Assembly: GCA_947496605.1 (NCBI GenBank)
Contig: CANMDF010000003.1
Coordinates: forward strand, 186,001-250,000
DNA from: an uncultured Paracoccaceae bacterium
GTDB taxonomy: Bacteria > Pseudomonadota > Alphaproteobacteria > Rhodobacterales > Rhodobacteraceae
Length of the DNA stretch: 64,000 nt
Direction: 5' to 3'
A program made the position numbers and the translations under genes. Of this stretch, positions 54,324 to 62,157 are shown one piece after another; positions within the stretch are counted from its first letter, which is position 1, and every line of letters begins with the position of its first letter. Under the pieces are notes generated by a model. That model was given only the letters and a program-made list of their open reading frames with translations, was not told where the DNA came from and did no database searches.

Positions 54324-55441
54324 CAGTTGTCCAACACGATGCCAGCGGTGTCAGTCCAAGACAGCCAGACCTGATCTTCCCACGTAAAGGGGCGGCGCGC
54401 ACGACGACGCGAATTGGCTGTCTGCGCCTTGATGATCACACCATTGGGCAGCTGCACATGATAGGTCGACAGATTGCCAAGATAGGCAATATCCAGAACT
54501 TTGCCTTGGACGACATTTGCGCGGTCAGTGGGTTGGTCGGCAGAAATCGCGATCTTTTCGGGACGGATTGCAAAGCTGACTTTGCCTTCAATCGGCGTCG
54601 TGGGCGTGCCAATGATCGGCGGTTGGCCTTCTGCCCATACGATCGAGACAGTATTACCTTGTGCGGTCGCGTGGCCTTCGATGATGTTCACATCACCAAT
54701 AAAATCGGCGACATAGGTGCTGTTGGGCGCCTCATAGATGCGGTCCGGTGTATCCACTTGTTTCAGTTTGCCGTGGTCCATCACCGCAACTCGGGACGCC
54801 ACAGTCATCGCTTCTTCCTGGTCGTGGGTGACAACGACAAACGTCGTGCCGGTCTTTTCCTGAATATCCATCAGCTCAAACTGGGTGTCCTGACGCAGTT
54901 TCTTATCTAGCGCAGACAGCGGTTCATCCAGCAGCAACAGTTTGGGCGCTTTCGCCAGCGACCGGGCCAAAGCAACACGCTGGCGCTGGCCGCCAGAAAT
55001 CTGTTCAGGTTTGCGTTGGCCAAACTTTTCAATCTGCACCAACCGCAGCATTTCCTTCACCCGCGCATCAATCTGATCTTTGGGCAGCTTATCCCGCTTC
55101 AGGCCAAAGGCGATGTTGTCGTAGACGGTCAGATGGGGGAACAGCGCATAAGACTGGAACATCATGTTCACACTGCGCTTGTTGGGGGGAATGGGTGAAA
55201 TATCCTGACCATCCAGCATGATCGTGCCAGATGTCGGTGTCTCAAACCCAGCCAACATACGCATCATCGTGGTCTTGCCACAGCCCGATGGCCCCAGCAG
55301 CGCGAAGAACTCTTTTTCAAAAATATCGATGCTGAGATCATCAATCGCAGTGAAATCGCCAAAGCGTTTGGTTACATTGCGAAACTGGATCAGAGGTTTT
55401 TCGTTGGGGTCGTTCCAAGGCTCAAATGCGGTTTCAGGCAT
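54323..55441 (-). CDS. potG: Polyamine ABC transporter ATP-binding protein PotG-like
   Basis: 372 residues. Walker A GPSGCGKT (about 52-59), signature SGGQRQR and Walker B LLLLDEPLSALD, with a C-terminal TOBE regulatory domain (about 290-365). Gives energy to PotHI. A strong hairpin (55479-55510) separates it from potF. Confidence 0.92.
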   Translation of the reverse strand: MPETAFEPWNDPNEKPLIQFRNVTKRFGDFTAIDDLSIDIFEKEFFALLGPSGCGKTTMMRMLAGFETPTSGTIMLDGQDISPIPPNKRSVNMMFQSYALFPHLTVYDNIAFGLKRDKLPKDQIDARVKEMLRLVQIEKFGQRKPEQISGGQRQRVALARSLAKAPKLLLLDEPLSALDKKLRQDTQFELMDIQEKTGTTFVVVTHDQEEAMTVASRVAVMDHGKLKQVDTPDRIYEAPNSTYVADFIGDVNIIEGHATAQGNTVSIVWAEGQPPIIGTPTTPIEGKVSFAIRPEKIAISADQPTDRANVVQGKVLDIAYLGNLSTYHVQLPNGVIIKAQTANSRRRARRPFTWEDQVWLSWTDTAGIVLDN

Positions 55442-55478
55442 AGCTAATACGGCCTCGGGTTTTTGTTCGCCAAAAGGG

Positions 55479-55510
55479 TGACCCCGGCCCAGCAGTGCGG
55501 GCCGGGGTCA
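55479..55510. terminator. Intercistronic hairpin between potF and potG
   Basis: TGACCCCGGCCC (55479-55490) and GGGCCGGGGTCA (55499-55510) form a perfect 12-bp GC-rich stem with an 8-nt loop. On the minus strand it is followed by CCCTTTT. It can act as an attenuator or as an mRNA 3'-end shield, so that PotF is made in excess over the membrane complex. Confidence 0.7.
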
Positions 55511-55518
55511 TCGATATC

Positions 55519-56607
55519 TTAAGTTCCGGATTTAATCCGTGTCCACATCCGTGTCACAAAACGCTGCGAACGCGCATCGTAAGGTGTGGTTGTGTAAAGT
55601 GTCTCAAGCGTTGCTTCGTCTGGGTAGATCGCTGTGTCACCGATCACGTCTTCCACCAGCAGCGGCTGAGACGCCAAGTTACCGTTAGCGTAGTAAACGT
55701 AGTTCGATGCAGCGGCCATATTCTCGGCATCCATGATGAAATCAAGGAACGCATGCGCCCCTTTGACGTTTGGCGCGTCGACCGGAATGGCCATTTGGTC
55801 AAACCACATCAGAGCCCCTTCGACAGGCGCATTGTAAGCGATCTCGACGCCATTATCTGCTTCCCACGCGCGGTCGCGTGATTGCAGGATATCGCCGGAC
55901 CAGCCGACAGCGACGCAGATATCACCGTTTGCCAATGCCGAGATGTATTCAGAGCTGTGGTACTTTTGAACGAATGGGCGCACTGCGGACAAGACAGGTT
56001 CTGCCTTCGCGAGTGTCTCTTCATCTTTGGCATCTGGATCTTCACCCAAATACTGCAACGCGGCCGGAATAATCTCACCTGGCGCATCAAGGAAGTGCAC
56101 GCCGCATGCTGCCAGCTTTTCCATGTTCTCTGGGTTGAACACCAAATCGAGTGACCCGATGGGGGCATCTTCGCCCAAAATCTCTTGGACCTTGCCGACG
56201 TTCACGCCAATACCAGTGGTGCCCCACATATAGTTGATGGAATACTGTCCATCTGGGTCGTACTTATCAGTCCGCGCCTGAATGACATCCCAAAGGTTGC
56301 CAGTGTTGCTGAGCATCGATGGATCAAGCGGCTGAAACGCGCCTGCCGCGATCTGGCGCTGCAAGAAGGTACCTGACGGGACAACCACGTCATAACCTGA
56401 ACCGCCAGCAAGCAGTTTTGTCTCGAGCACTTCGTTGCTGTCAAAGACATCGTAGATCAGCTCATAGCCGGTTTCTTCTTCGAACTGCGCCAGCAAGTCT
56501 TCATCGATATAGTCAGACCAGTTATAAACGCGCACTTCTTCCGCCCAGCCTGCTTGTGCAGTCAACACTGCGGCTACAAGCACAGTGCAAGTTTTCGAAT
56601 TCAGCAT
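55519..56607 (-). CDS. potF: Polyamine-binding periplasmic protein PotF-like
   Basis: 362 residues. A signal peptide (about 1-22, ending WAEE) leads into a type 2 binding fold. Family blocks are VRVYNWSDYIDE (with the ligand-side Trp and Asp), YDVFDSNEVLETKLLAGGSGYDVVVPSGTFL, SINYMWGTTGI and WFDQMAIPVDAPN. It captures putrescine or spermidine in the periplasm. Near its start is the palindrome at 56646-56655. Confidence 0.9.
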   Translation of the reverse strand: MLNSKTCTVLVAAVLTAQAGWAEEVRVYNWSDYIDEDLLAQFEEETGYELIYDVFDSNEVLETKLLAGGSGYDVVVPSGTFLQRQIAAGAFQPLDPSMLSNTGNLWDVIQARTDKYDPDGQYSINYMWGTTGIGVNVGKVQEILGEDAPIGSLDLVFNPENMEKLAACGVHFLDAPGEIIPAALQYLGEDPDAKDEETLAKAEPVLSAVRPFVQKYHSSEYISALANGDICVAVGWSGDILQSRDRAWEADNGVEIAYNAPVEGALMWFDQMAIPVDAPNVKGAHAFLDFIMDAENMAAASNYVYYANGNLASQPLLVEDVIGDTAIYPDEATLETLYTTTPYDARSQRFVTRMWTRIKSGT

Positions 56608-56645
56608 GTATTCCTCCGTTCGTTTGTCCCAAAATCAGAATCAGC

Positions 56646-56655
56646 TTTGATCAAA
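56646..56655. promoter_or_regulatory. TTTGATCAAA palindrome upstream of potF
   Basis: A 10-bp palindrome 38 nt upstream of the potF start. The same sequence, extended to TTTGATCAAAT, appears upstream of puuA at 57437-57446. Likely the binding site of the GntR regulator between them (inference). Confidence 0.6.
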
Positions 56656-56690
56656 TCATGCCAGTTTGCAATCCTGTTGTCGGAATTTGA

Positions 56691-56707
56691 TAGGTTTTGA
56701 CAACCTA
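56691..56707. promoter_or_regulatory. TAGGTT-N5-AACCTA dyad upstream of the GntR gene
   Basis: TAGGTT (56691-56696) and AACCTA (56702-56707) around TTGAC form a perfect 6-5-6 dyad, 43 nt before the GntR start. A possible autoregulation site, or another regulator's site. Confidence 0.4.
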
Positions 56708-56750
56708 AGGGCTTTGTGAAATCCAATATGCCTTGGAGGTAGGCAATCGC

Positions 56751-57401
56751 ATGAACCAAATGGTCAGTAAGAAGCCGGAACATGAAACCATCTACCTGCG
56801 GGTGAAGGAAATGATTCTGTTTGGCGAAGTCGTACCGGGCCAACCAGTCACGATCCACGGCTTGGCCGATGCGATTGGAACAGGTGTCACCCCGGCCCGT
56901 GAGGCCATCAGGCGGCTGACTGCCGAGGGCGCGTTGGTGACCCGCGAAAACCGGCGCATTGAAGTGCCTGCGATGACAGCCCATCGTTTGGATCAGATTG
57001 AACTGGTGCGTTTGACGGTCGAGCCTGCCTTGGCTGAAACCGCGGCCTCGCATTGTAAAGACACTGATATCAATGAATTAGAACGGCTGGACGGGCTTGT
57101 GGATACTGCTATCAAAGCCGGTGATATCCGCGGATATCTAGAGGCAAACTATCGTTTTCACTTTTACCTTTACGGTCTTGCCGATGCGCTAATTCTCCGG
57201 CGTATCGCCGAAACCCTTTGGTTGCGCATTGGTCCCTCGCTCCGGGTCGTTTGTGGGCGTTATGGCACCGCAAATCTTATTGATCACCACCGCGCTGCGA
57301 CGCAAGCGTTGCGCAAAGGAGATGTCCCTGCCACTAAAGAAGCAATCGCAGAAGACATTCGACAAGGTATGGATTTTGTCCGTCAGACCGCGGACGCATG
57401 A
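56751..57401 (+). CDS. GntR-family (FadR/FCD) regulator of the polyamine cluster
   Basis: 216 residues. Winged HTH (about 10-70: VPGQPVTIHGLADAIGTGVTPAREAIRRLTAEGALV) and an FCD ligand domain (about 80-210, with metal-binding Asp and His candidates). The ATG at 56751 has TTGGAGG 11 nt upstream. Its place between potF (divergent) and puuA (same strand) and the two TTTGATCAAA sites suggest it controls both; its effector could be a polyamine or acid intermediate. Confidence 0.86.
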   Translation: MNQMVSKKPEHETIYLRVKEMILFGEVVPGQPVTIHGLADAIGTGVTPAREAIRRLTAEGALVTRENRRIEVPAMTAHRLDQIELVRLTVEPALAETAASHCKDTDINELERLDGLVDTAIKAGDIRGYLEANYRFHFYLYGLADALILRRIAETLWLRIGPSLRVVCGRYGTANLIDHHRAATQALRKGDVPATKEAIAEDIRQGMDFVRQTADA

Positions 57402-57436
57402 CACTCTGAGAAACCACAATTGACTAAGTTCAAACT

Positions 57437-57446
57437 TTTGATCAAA
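57437..57446. promoter_or_regulatory. TTTGATCAAA palindrome upstream of puuA
   Basis: Same 10-bp palindrome as at 56646-56655, here within TTTTGATCAAATTAT, 51 nt upstream of the puuA start. Its context matches at 14 of the surrounding bases with two mismatches. Confidence 0.6.
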
Positions 57447-57497
57447 TTATCGAGAACTGACGCTTACCTGTCATATTCCGCGCCTTAGGAGGCTCTG

Positions 57498-58874
57498 ATG
57501 TCACCATCCAATACCCCGCACTGGCAAGATGCCCTGTCGGACGAATTCGTGGCCTATGCCAATGGTGAAAAAATTGATGGGGTCGAATGCATCATCCCCG
57601 ATTTGGCAGGTACGTCGCGCGGCAAAACAATGCCCACGAATAAATTCAAGCCCGACACGGAAATGGCGCTGCCAATTTCACTATTCTACCAGACGATCTC
57701 GGGCGAATACGTGGACATGGATATCGAGAACCAGTGGTTGGAAAAGGATGTCGTTTTAAAGCCCGATATGGCGACCGCTTGTGCGATCCCATGGGCCGAT
57801 GATGTGTCGTTGCAGGTGATCTGCGATATGTTCAATCGCGATGGGTCACCCCTTTCAGTCGCGCCGCGGACAATCCTTAAGAATGTTTTGCAGGCCTACG
57901 CAGATAAGGGCTGGAGACCCATTGTAGCGCCCGAATTGGAATTTTATCTGACAACCCCCAACCTCGACCCCAATGATCCCATCGAAACACCGGTCGGCCG
58001 CACCGGGCGCAAAGTGCCCAGCCGTCAGGTTTATTCAATGGTCGCGGTCGATGAATACGGCCCCGTCATCGACACTATTTATGATTACGCCGAACATCAG
58101 GGTCTGTCGATTGATACCCTGATCCAAGAAGGCGGCGCGGGTCAGATTGAGATTAACCTGATGCACGGCGATCCCCTGCATCTGGCCGATCAGGTGTTTT
58201 ACTTCAAACGCACGATCCGCGAGGCCGCGTTAAAGAACAACGTCTTTGCCACCTTTATGGCCAAGCCCAAACGCGATGAACCCGGCAGTGCGATGCATGT
58301 GCATCAAAGCATTGTTGACACCAAAACGGGCAAGAACATTTTCTCCAAAGACGATGGTTCCGAGACTGATCTTTTCCGCTGGTTCATTGGCGGATCGCAA
58401 AAATACCTGATGCAGATCATCCCGCTACTGGCCCCTTACGTGAACTCTTACCGGCGCATCACTGTCGACGGGCAAAGCGCACCCGCCAACTTGGAATGGG
58501 CGACAGACAACCGGACCACCGGCCTGCGCGTCCCCCATTCCGGCCCAGAGGCACGGCGTTTGGAAAACCGGGTAATCGGGATGGACTGCAATCCATATAT
58601 TGCGATCGCTGCATCTTTGGCCTGCGGTTACTTGGGCATGCTGAACAAGGTTGAACCCCGGACCGAAGCCACAAAAGAAGTCTGGGAAGCCGACGTGCCC
58701 CTGCCCGCCAGCCTGCGTGAGGCATTAGAATATTTCGAAGAAGCCAAGGAAATTCGCACGCTTTTAGGCGAAGAATTCTGCCGCCTTTATGAACAGATCA
58801 AACAAGCCGAAAACGAAGAGTACCAGCGCGAAATCTCGCCTTGGGAACGCCGCCACCTTCTATTGAACGTCTGA
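57498..58874 (+). CDS. puuA: Gamma-glutamylputrescine synthetase (GlnA-like)
   Basis: 458 residues of the glutamine-synthetase fold: VEFYL-type glutamate (APELEFYLTTP), GAGQIEINL, MHVHQSI and NRTTGLRVP motifs for ATP, metal and glutamate. In the family it joins glutamate to putrescine or a related amine. RBS AGGAGG at about 57487. It is followed by an aminotransferase and puuB, in a typical polyamine-catabolism unit. An ethanolamine or other amine ligase role cannot be excluded. Confidence 0.87.
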   Translation: MSPSNTPHWQDALSDEFVAYANGEKIDGVECIIPDLAGTSRGKTMPTNKFKPDTEMALPISLFYQTISGEYVDMDIENQWLEKDVVLKPDMATACAIPWADDVSLQVICDMFNRDGSPLSVAPRTILKNVLQAYADKGWRPIVAPELEFYLTTPNLDPNDPIETPVGRTGRKVPSRQVYSMVAVDEYGPVIDTIYDYAEHQGLSIDTLIQEGGAGQIEINLMHGDPLHLADQVFYFKRTIREAALKNNVFATFMAKPKRDEPGSAMHVHQSIVDTKTGKNIFSKDDGSETDLFRWFIGGSQKYLMQIIPLLAPYVNSYRRITVDGQSAPANLEWATDNRTTGLRVPHSGPEARRLENRVIGMDCNPYIAIAASLACGYLGMLNKVEPRTEATKEVWEADVPLPASLREALEYFEEAKEIRTLLGEEFCRLYEQIKQAENEEYQREISPWERRHLLLNV

Positions 58875-58882
58875 GGTCACCT

Positions 58883-60274
58883 ATGAACATTCTTGCCAAC
58901 TATCCCCCGACCGAAGAATTGCAGGCGCTCGATGCAGCCCACCATTTGCACCCCTTCACCCATGCCAACGCGCTCGCTGAAAAAGGGTCGCGCGTCATCA
59001 CATCCGCCAAGGGCGTTTGGCTGAAAGACAGCGAGGGCGAAGAGATTATCGACGGCATGGCAGGGCTGTGGTGCGTCAACATCGGCTACGGCCGCGATGA
59101 GTTATCCGAGGCGGCATACCGCCAGATGAAAGAACTGCCTTATTACAATACGTTTTTCCAAACGACCCATGTGCCTGCGCTGATGCTCGCCAAAAAACTG
59201 GCTGAGCTTGCACCTGAAGGCATGAACCAAGTGTTCTTTGCCAGCGGCGGGTCCGACGCCAATGACACCAACATCCGCCTTGTCCGCACCTACTGGGCCG
59301 AAAAAGGCCAGCCCGAGCGCGAGGTGATCATCTCCCGGTGGAATGCCTATCATGGCTCGACCATCGGCGGCACGTCCTTGGGCGGGATGAAGGGGATGCA
59401 CGGCCAAGGCAGCCTCCCTATTCCCGGTATTGAATTCATCGACCAACCCAACTGGTGGGCCGAAGGTGGCGACATGACGCCCGAAGAATTCGGGCTGGAA
59501 CGCGCCCGCCAGCTGGAAGAGAAGATCAAGGAAATCGGCCCCGATCGCGTCGGCGCTTTCATCGCCGAACCCATCCAAGGCGCTGGTGGCGTCATCGTCC
59601 CCCCCGAAACCTACTGGCCCGAAATTCAGCGGATCGTGGATAAATACGGCATCCTTCTGATCGCGGACGAAGTGATTTGCGGCTTTGGGCGCACCGGTAA
59701 CTGGTTTGGATCACAGACCGTAGGCATCAGCCCAGATATCATGACCATCGCCAAAGGGCTCAGCTCTGGCTACATTCCGATCGGCGGGTCCATCGTGTCT
59801 GACGAAGTGGCCGCCGTGCTGCGCGAGACCGAGTTTAACCACGGCTATACCTATTCGGGGCACCCAGTGGCTTGTGCCGTGGCACTTGAAAATCTGCGCA
59901 TCCTTGAAGAGGAAGGCATGGTCGACAACGTCCGCAATGTGACAGCCCCTTACCTGCGCAAAAAATGGGAGGCCTTGGCCGATCATCCGTTGGTGGGCGA
60001 AGCCAAAATCGTGGGCATGATGGCCTCAATCGCGCTGACACCCAATAAGGCGTCCCGCGCAGCTTTCCCCGATCCCGGCACCGTGGGCTTCATCTGTCGC
60101 GACCGTTGTTTTGCCAATAACATCATCATGCGCAGCGTCGGGGACCGGATGATCATCTCGCCGCCACTGTCGATGACCTGTGATGAAATTGACATTTTGA
60201 TGGAACGCGCCGCCAAGTCGCTGAACGAATGCTATGAGATTTTGAAGGCCGATAATCTGCTGAAAGCAGGCTAA
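58883..60274 (+). CDS. Class III aminotransferase (putrescine-pyruvate type, SpuC-like)
   Basis: 463 residues. PLP lysine Lys291 (TIAKGLSSGY), the cofactor block GSDANDTNIRLVR and GDRMIISPP. The length and SPL/SGGSDA pattern match omega-amino-acid:pyruvate transaminases such as SpuC. It probably converts putrescine or gamma-glutamyl-aminobutyraldehyde-type amines with pyruvate. The frame opens at 58841, but the ATG at 58883 with GAGGTCACCT upstream is the better start. It overlaps puuB by 1 nt (TAATG). Confidence 0.87.
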   Translation: MNILANYPPTEELQALDAAHHLHPFTHANALAEKGSRVITSAKGVWLKDSEGEEIIDGMAGLWCVNIGYGRDELSEAAYRQMKELPYYNTFFQTTHVPALMLAKKLAELAPEGMNQVFFASGGSDANDTNIRLVRTYWAEKGQPEREVIISRWNAYHGSTIGGTSLGGMKGMHGQGSLPIPGIEFIDQPNWWAEGGDMTPEEFGLERARQLEEKIKEIGPDRVGAFIAEPIQGAGGVIVPPETYWPEIQRIVDKYGILLIADEVICGFGRTGNWFGSQTVGISPDIMTIAKGLSSGYIPIGGSIVSDEVAAVLRETEFNHGYTYSGHPVACAVALENLRILEEEGMVDNVRNVTAPYLRKKWEALADHPLVGEAKIVGMMASIALTPNKASRAAFPDPGTVGFICRDRCFANNIIMRSVGDRMIISPPLSMTCDEIDILMERAAKSLNECYEILKADNLLKAG

Positions 60275-61575
60275 TGGATCTGCTCACCGCGAACGACCGG
60301 CAAGGCGAATACCCGCCGTCCTATTATGCAGATGCGGCCCAACATCTGGACAGGTTCCCTGCCGCCGCGGGTGATCTGACTTGCGATGTCTGTGTTGTTG
60401 GCGCCGGATTTACAGGGCTATCCACCGCCTACCATCTGGCCCAGCGTGGCTATGATGTCGTTGTACTTGATGCCCAGCGCGTGGGGTTCGGCGCATCAGG
60501 GCGCAATGGCGGGCAAGTTGCAACAGGCCAACGGCGCGACCAAGAAGAACTCGAGGACATGGTTGGCGACACCCACGCCCGCGCACTTTGGGATATCGGC
60601 TGCGAGGCGGTTGATCTGGTCCGCGACCTTTGTGCGAAAGACGAAGTGCACACCACTTTCAATCCTGGCATCGTGCACACGGTCCACCGCAAGCGCGACC
60701 ATGCGCATAACGCGGGCTACGTCGACCATATGCAAGACAAATACGGCTATGACAAAATTAGCCTGTTGGAACCCGAAGCTTGCCGCGAGATCGTAAATTC
60801 GCCTGCTTATCATGGTGGAACACTCGACATGGGGTCGGGACATGTGCAGCCACTTGAACTGGTCTTGGGGCTGGCGCGCTTGGCGCTGAACGCGGGCGCG
60901 CGCATCTTTGAACAGTCAAAGGTGACAAGCATTGATGAAGGCGATCCAGCTACGGTCAACACCGACGACGCGACGATCAAGGCCCGCTATGTCGTTTTAG
61001 GGTGCAACGGCTACCTCGGCACCATGCAGAAACATGTGGCCGCCCGCGTGATGCCGATCAACAATTTCATCGTCGCGACCAAACCACTGACACCCGGGGC
61101 GCAAGAACAGATCATCCGCCACAACTACGCAGTCGCGGACAGCAAGTTTGTGGTGAACTATTTTCGGTTCTCGGATGACCACCGGCTGTTGTTTGGCGGG
61201 ACAGAAACCTACGGCTACCAATTTCCCAAAGACATCGCCAACGCCGTACGCAAACCCATGACCGAGATTTTTCCGCAGCTCAAAGACATTGAAATCGAGC
61301 ACGCATGGGGCGGCACGCTGGGGATCACGATGAATCGGATGCCGCATTATGAGCGGATTGGCGGGAATATCTTAACAATGTCTGGCTTTTCTGGATCGGG
61401 CGTCGCACTTGGCACAATGTCCGGCCAAATCGCAGCGAATGCGATTGCTGGGCAAGCCGAGAAATTCGACATCATGGCAAAAGTTCCCACAGTGCCCTTT
61501 CCAGGCGGGCCTGCCTTCCGCTCGCCTTTGCTTATCTTAGCGATGCTTTGGTATAGTCTGCGTGATAAACTGTAG
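60274..61575 (+). CDS. puuB: Gamma-glutamylputrescine oxidoreductase (FAD)
   Basis: 433 residues. N-terminal FAD fold GAGFTG (43-48) followed by LDAQRVGFGASGRNGGQ, a D-amino-acid-oxidase-type enzyme. With puuA it oxidizes gamma-glutamylputrescine, giving an aldehyde and H2O2. It is the last gene of the cluster; no puuC or puuD is present in the window. A 242-nt gap follows. Confidence 0.85.
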   Translation: MDLLTANDRQGEYPPSYYADAAQHLDRFPAAAGDLTCDVCVVGAGFTGLSTAYHLAQRGYDVVVLDAQRVGFGASGRNGGQVATGQRRDQEELEDMVGDTHARALWDIGCEAVDLVRDLCAKDEVHTTFNPGIVHTVHRKRDHAHNAGYVDHMQDKYGYDKISLLEPEACREIVNSPAYHGGTLDMGSGHVQPLELVLGLARLALNAGARIFEQSKVTSIDEGDPATVNTDDATIKARYVVLGCNGYLGTMQKHVAARVMPINNFIVATKPLTPGAQEQIIRHNYAVADSKFVVNYFRFSDDHRLLFGGTETYGYQFPKDIANAVRKPMTEIFPQLKDIEIEHAWGGTLGITMNRMPHYERIGGNILTMSGFSGSGVALGTMSGQIAANAIAGQAEKFDIMAKVPTVPFPGGPAFRSPLLILAMLWYSLRDKL

Positions 61576-61817
61576 CGATTATCACTTTCTTAACGAAATT
61601 GTGCTTAGCAGCTTGTGCTCTAAAGCCCTAGTAGATTGAATGCCGCTACGTAAAGAGTTTCTGTGCAGTCAGGTTTTTAAGCATAGAGGGTGAATGAGTA
61701 ATTATATGAGACGCATGACAGTTGATATGAATCTCGTTTTTGGCTTTTTTTCGGCCTTAGTTTCACCCAATTGCCTATTTATCCGGCAGAGTACTGCGGC
61801 GTGAAAGGTAAACAACG

Positions 61818-61988
61818 ATGAAGAACATTTCTAAATCCATGAATCCTCAAGAAGCTGCACAAGCGTTCTTTGGGCAAGATGATGACGCCTTTACAGAAAT
61901 GCTGTCAAAATTGACTGCGAATGACCCACGATTGGCCGACGTTTTCAAACGCACCCGCAAGCGGTTTCTAGACACCCAAGAAACCTGA
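61818..61988 (+). CDS. 56-residue small protein of unknown function
   Basis: A 56-codon frame with a good ribosome site (AAAGGT at about 61804) 9 nt before the ATG. The product is acidic in the middle (FGQDDDAFTEM) and basic at the end (KRTRKRFLD), with no signal or membrane segment. I recognize no family. The frame is short, so this could still be chance, but ribosome site and codon use look coding. Confidence 0.6.
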   Translation: MKNISKSMNPQEAAQAFFGQDDDAFTEMLSKLTANDPRLADVFKRTRKRFLDTQET

Positions 61989-62157
61989 ACGGAACCACAT
62001 TGCCGTGCGCCTTCGAAGGCTATGCCCCGCGCATGATCGCCGCAGCTTGTCACAACTGCTTCAAAGCGTCCAAAATCAGTGAAAACAGCTTGACCTTTCG
62101 GCCCTCGGCAGGTTGAACAACCCCCAGACTTTTCTAAAGAATATGGGCGGTTTTCAG

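Noticed and set aside
61576..61817. tRNA, riboswitch or terminator in the 242-nt gap after puuB
   Set aside because: I read the stretch for cloverleaf ends, T-runs after stems and known riboswitch motifs and saw none that is convincing.
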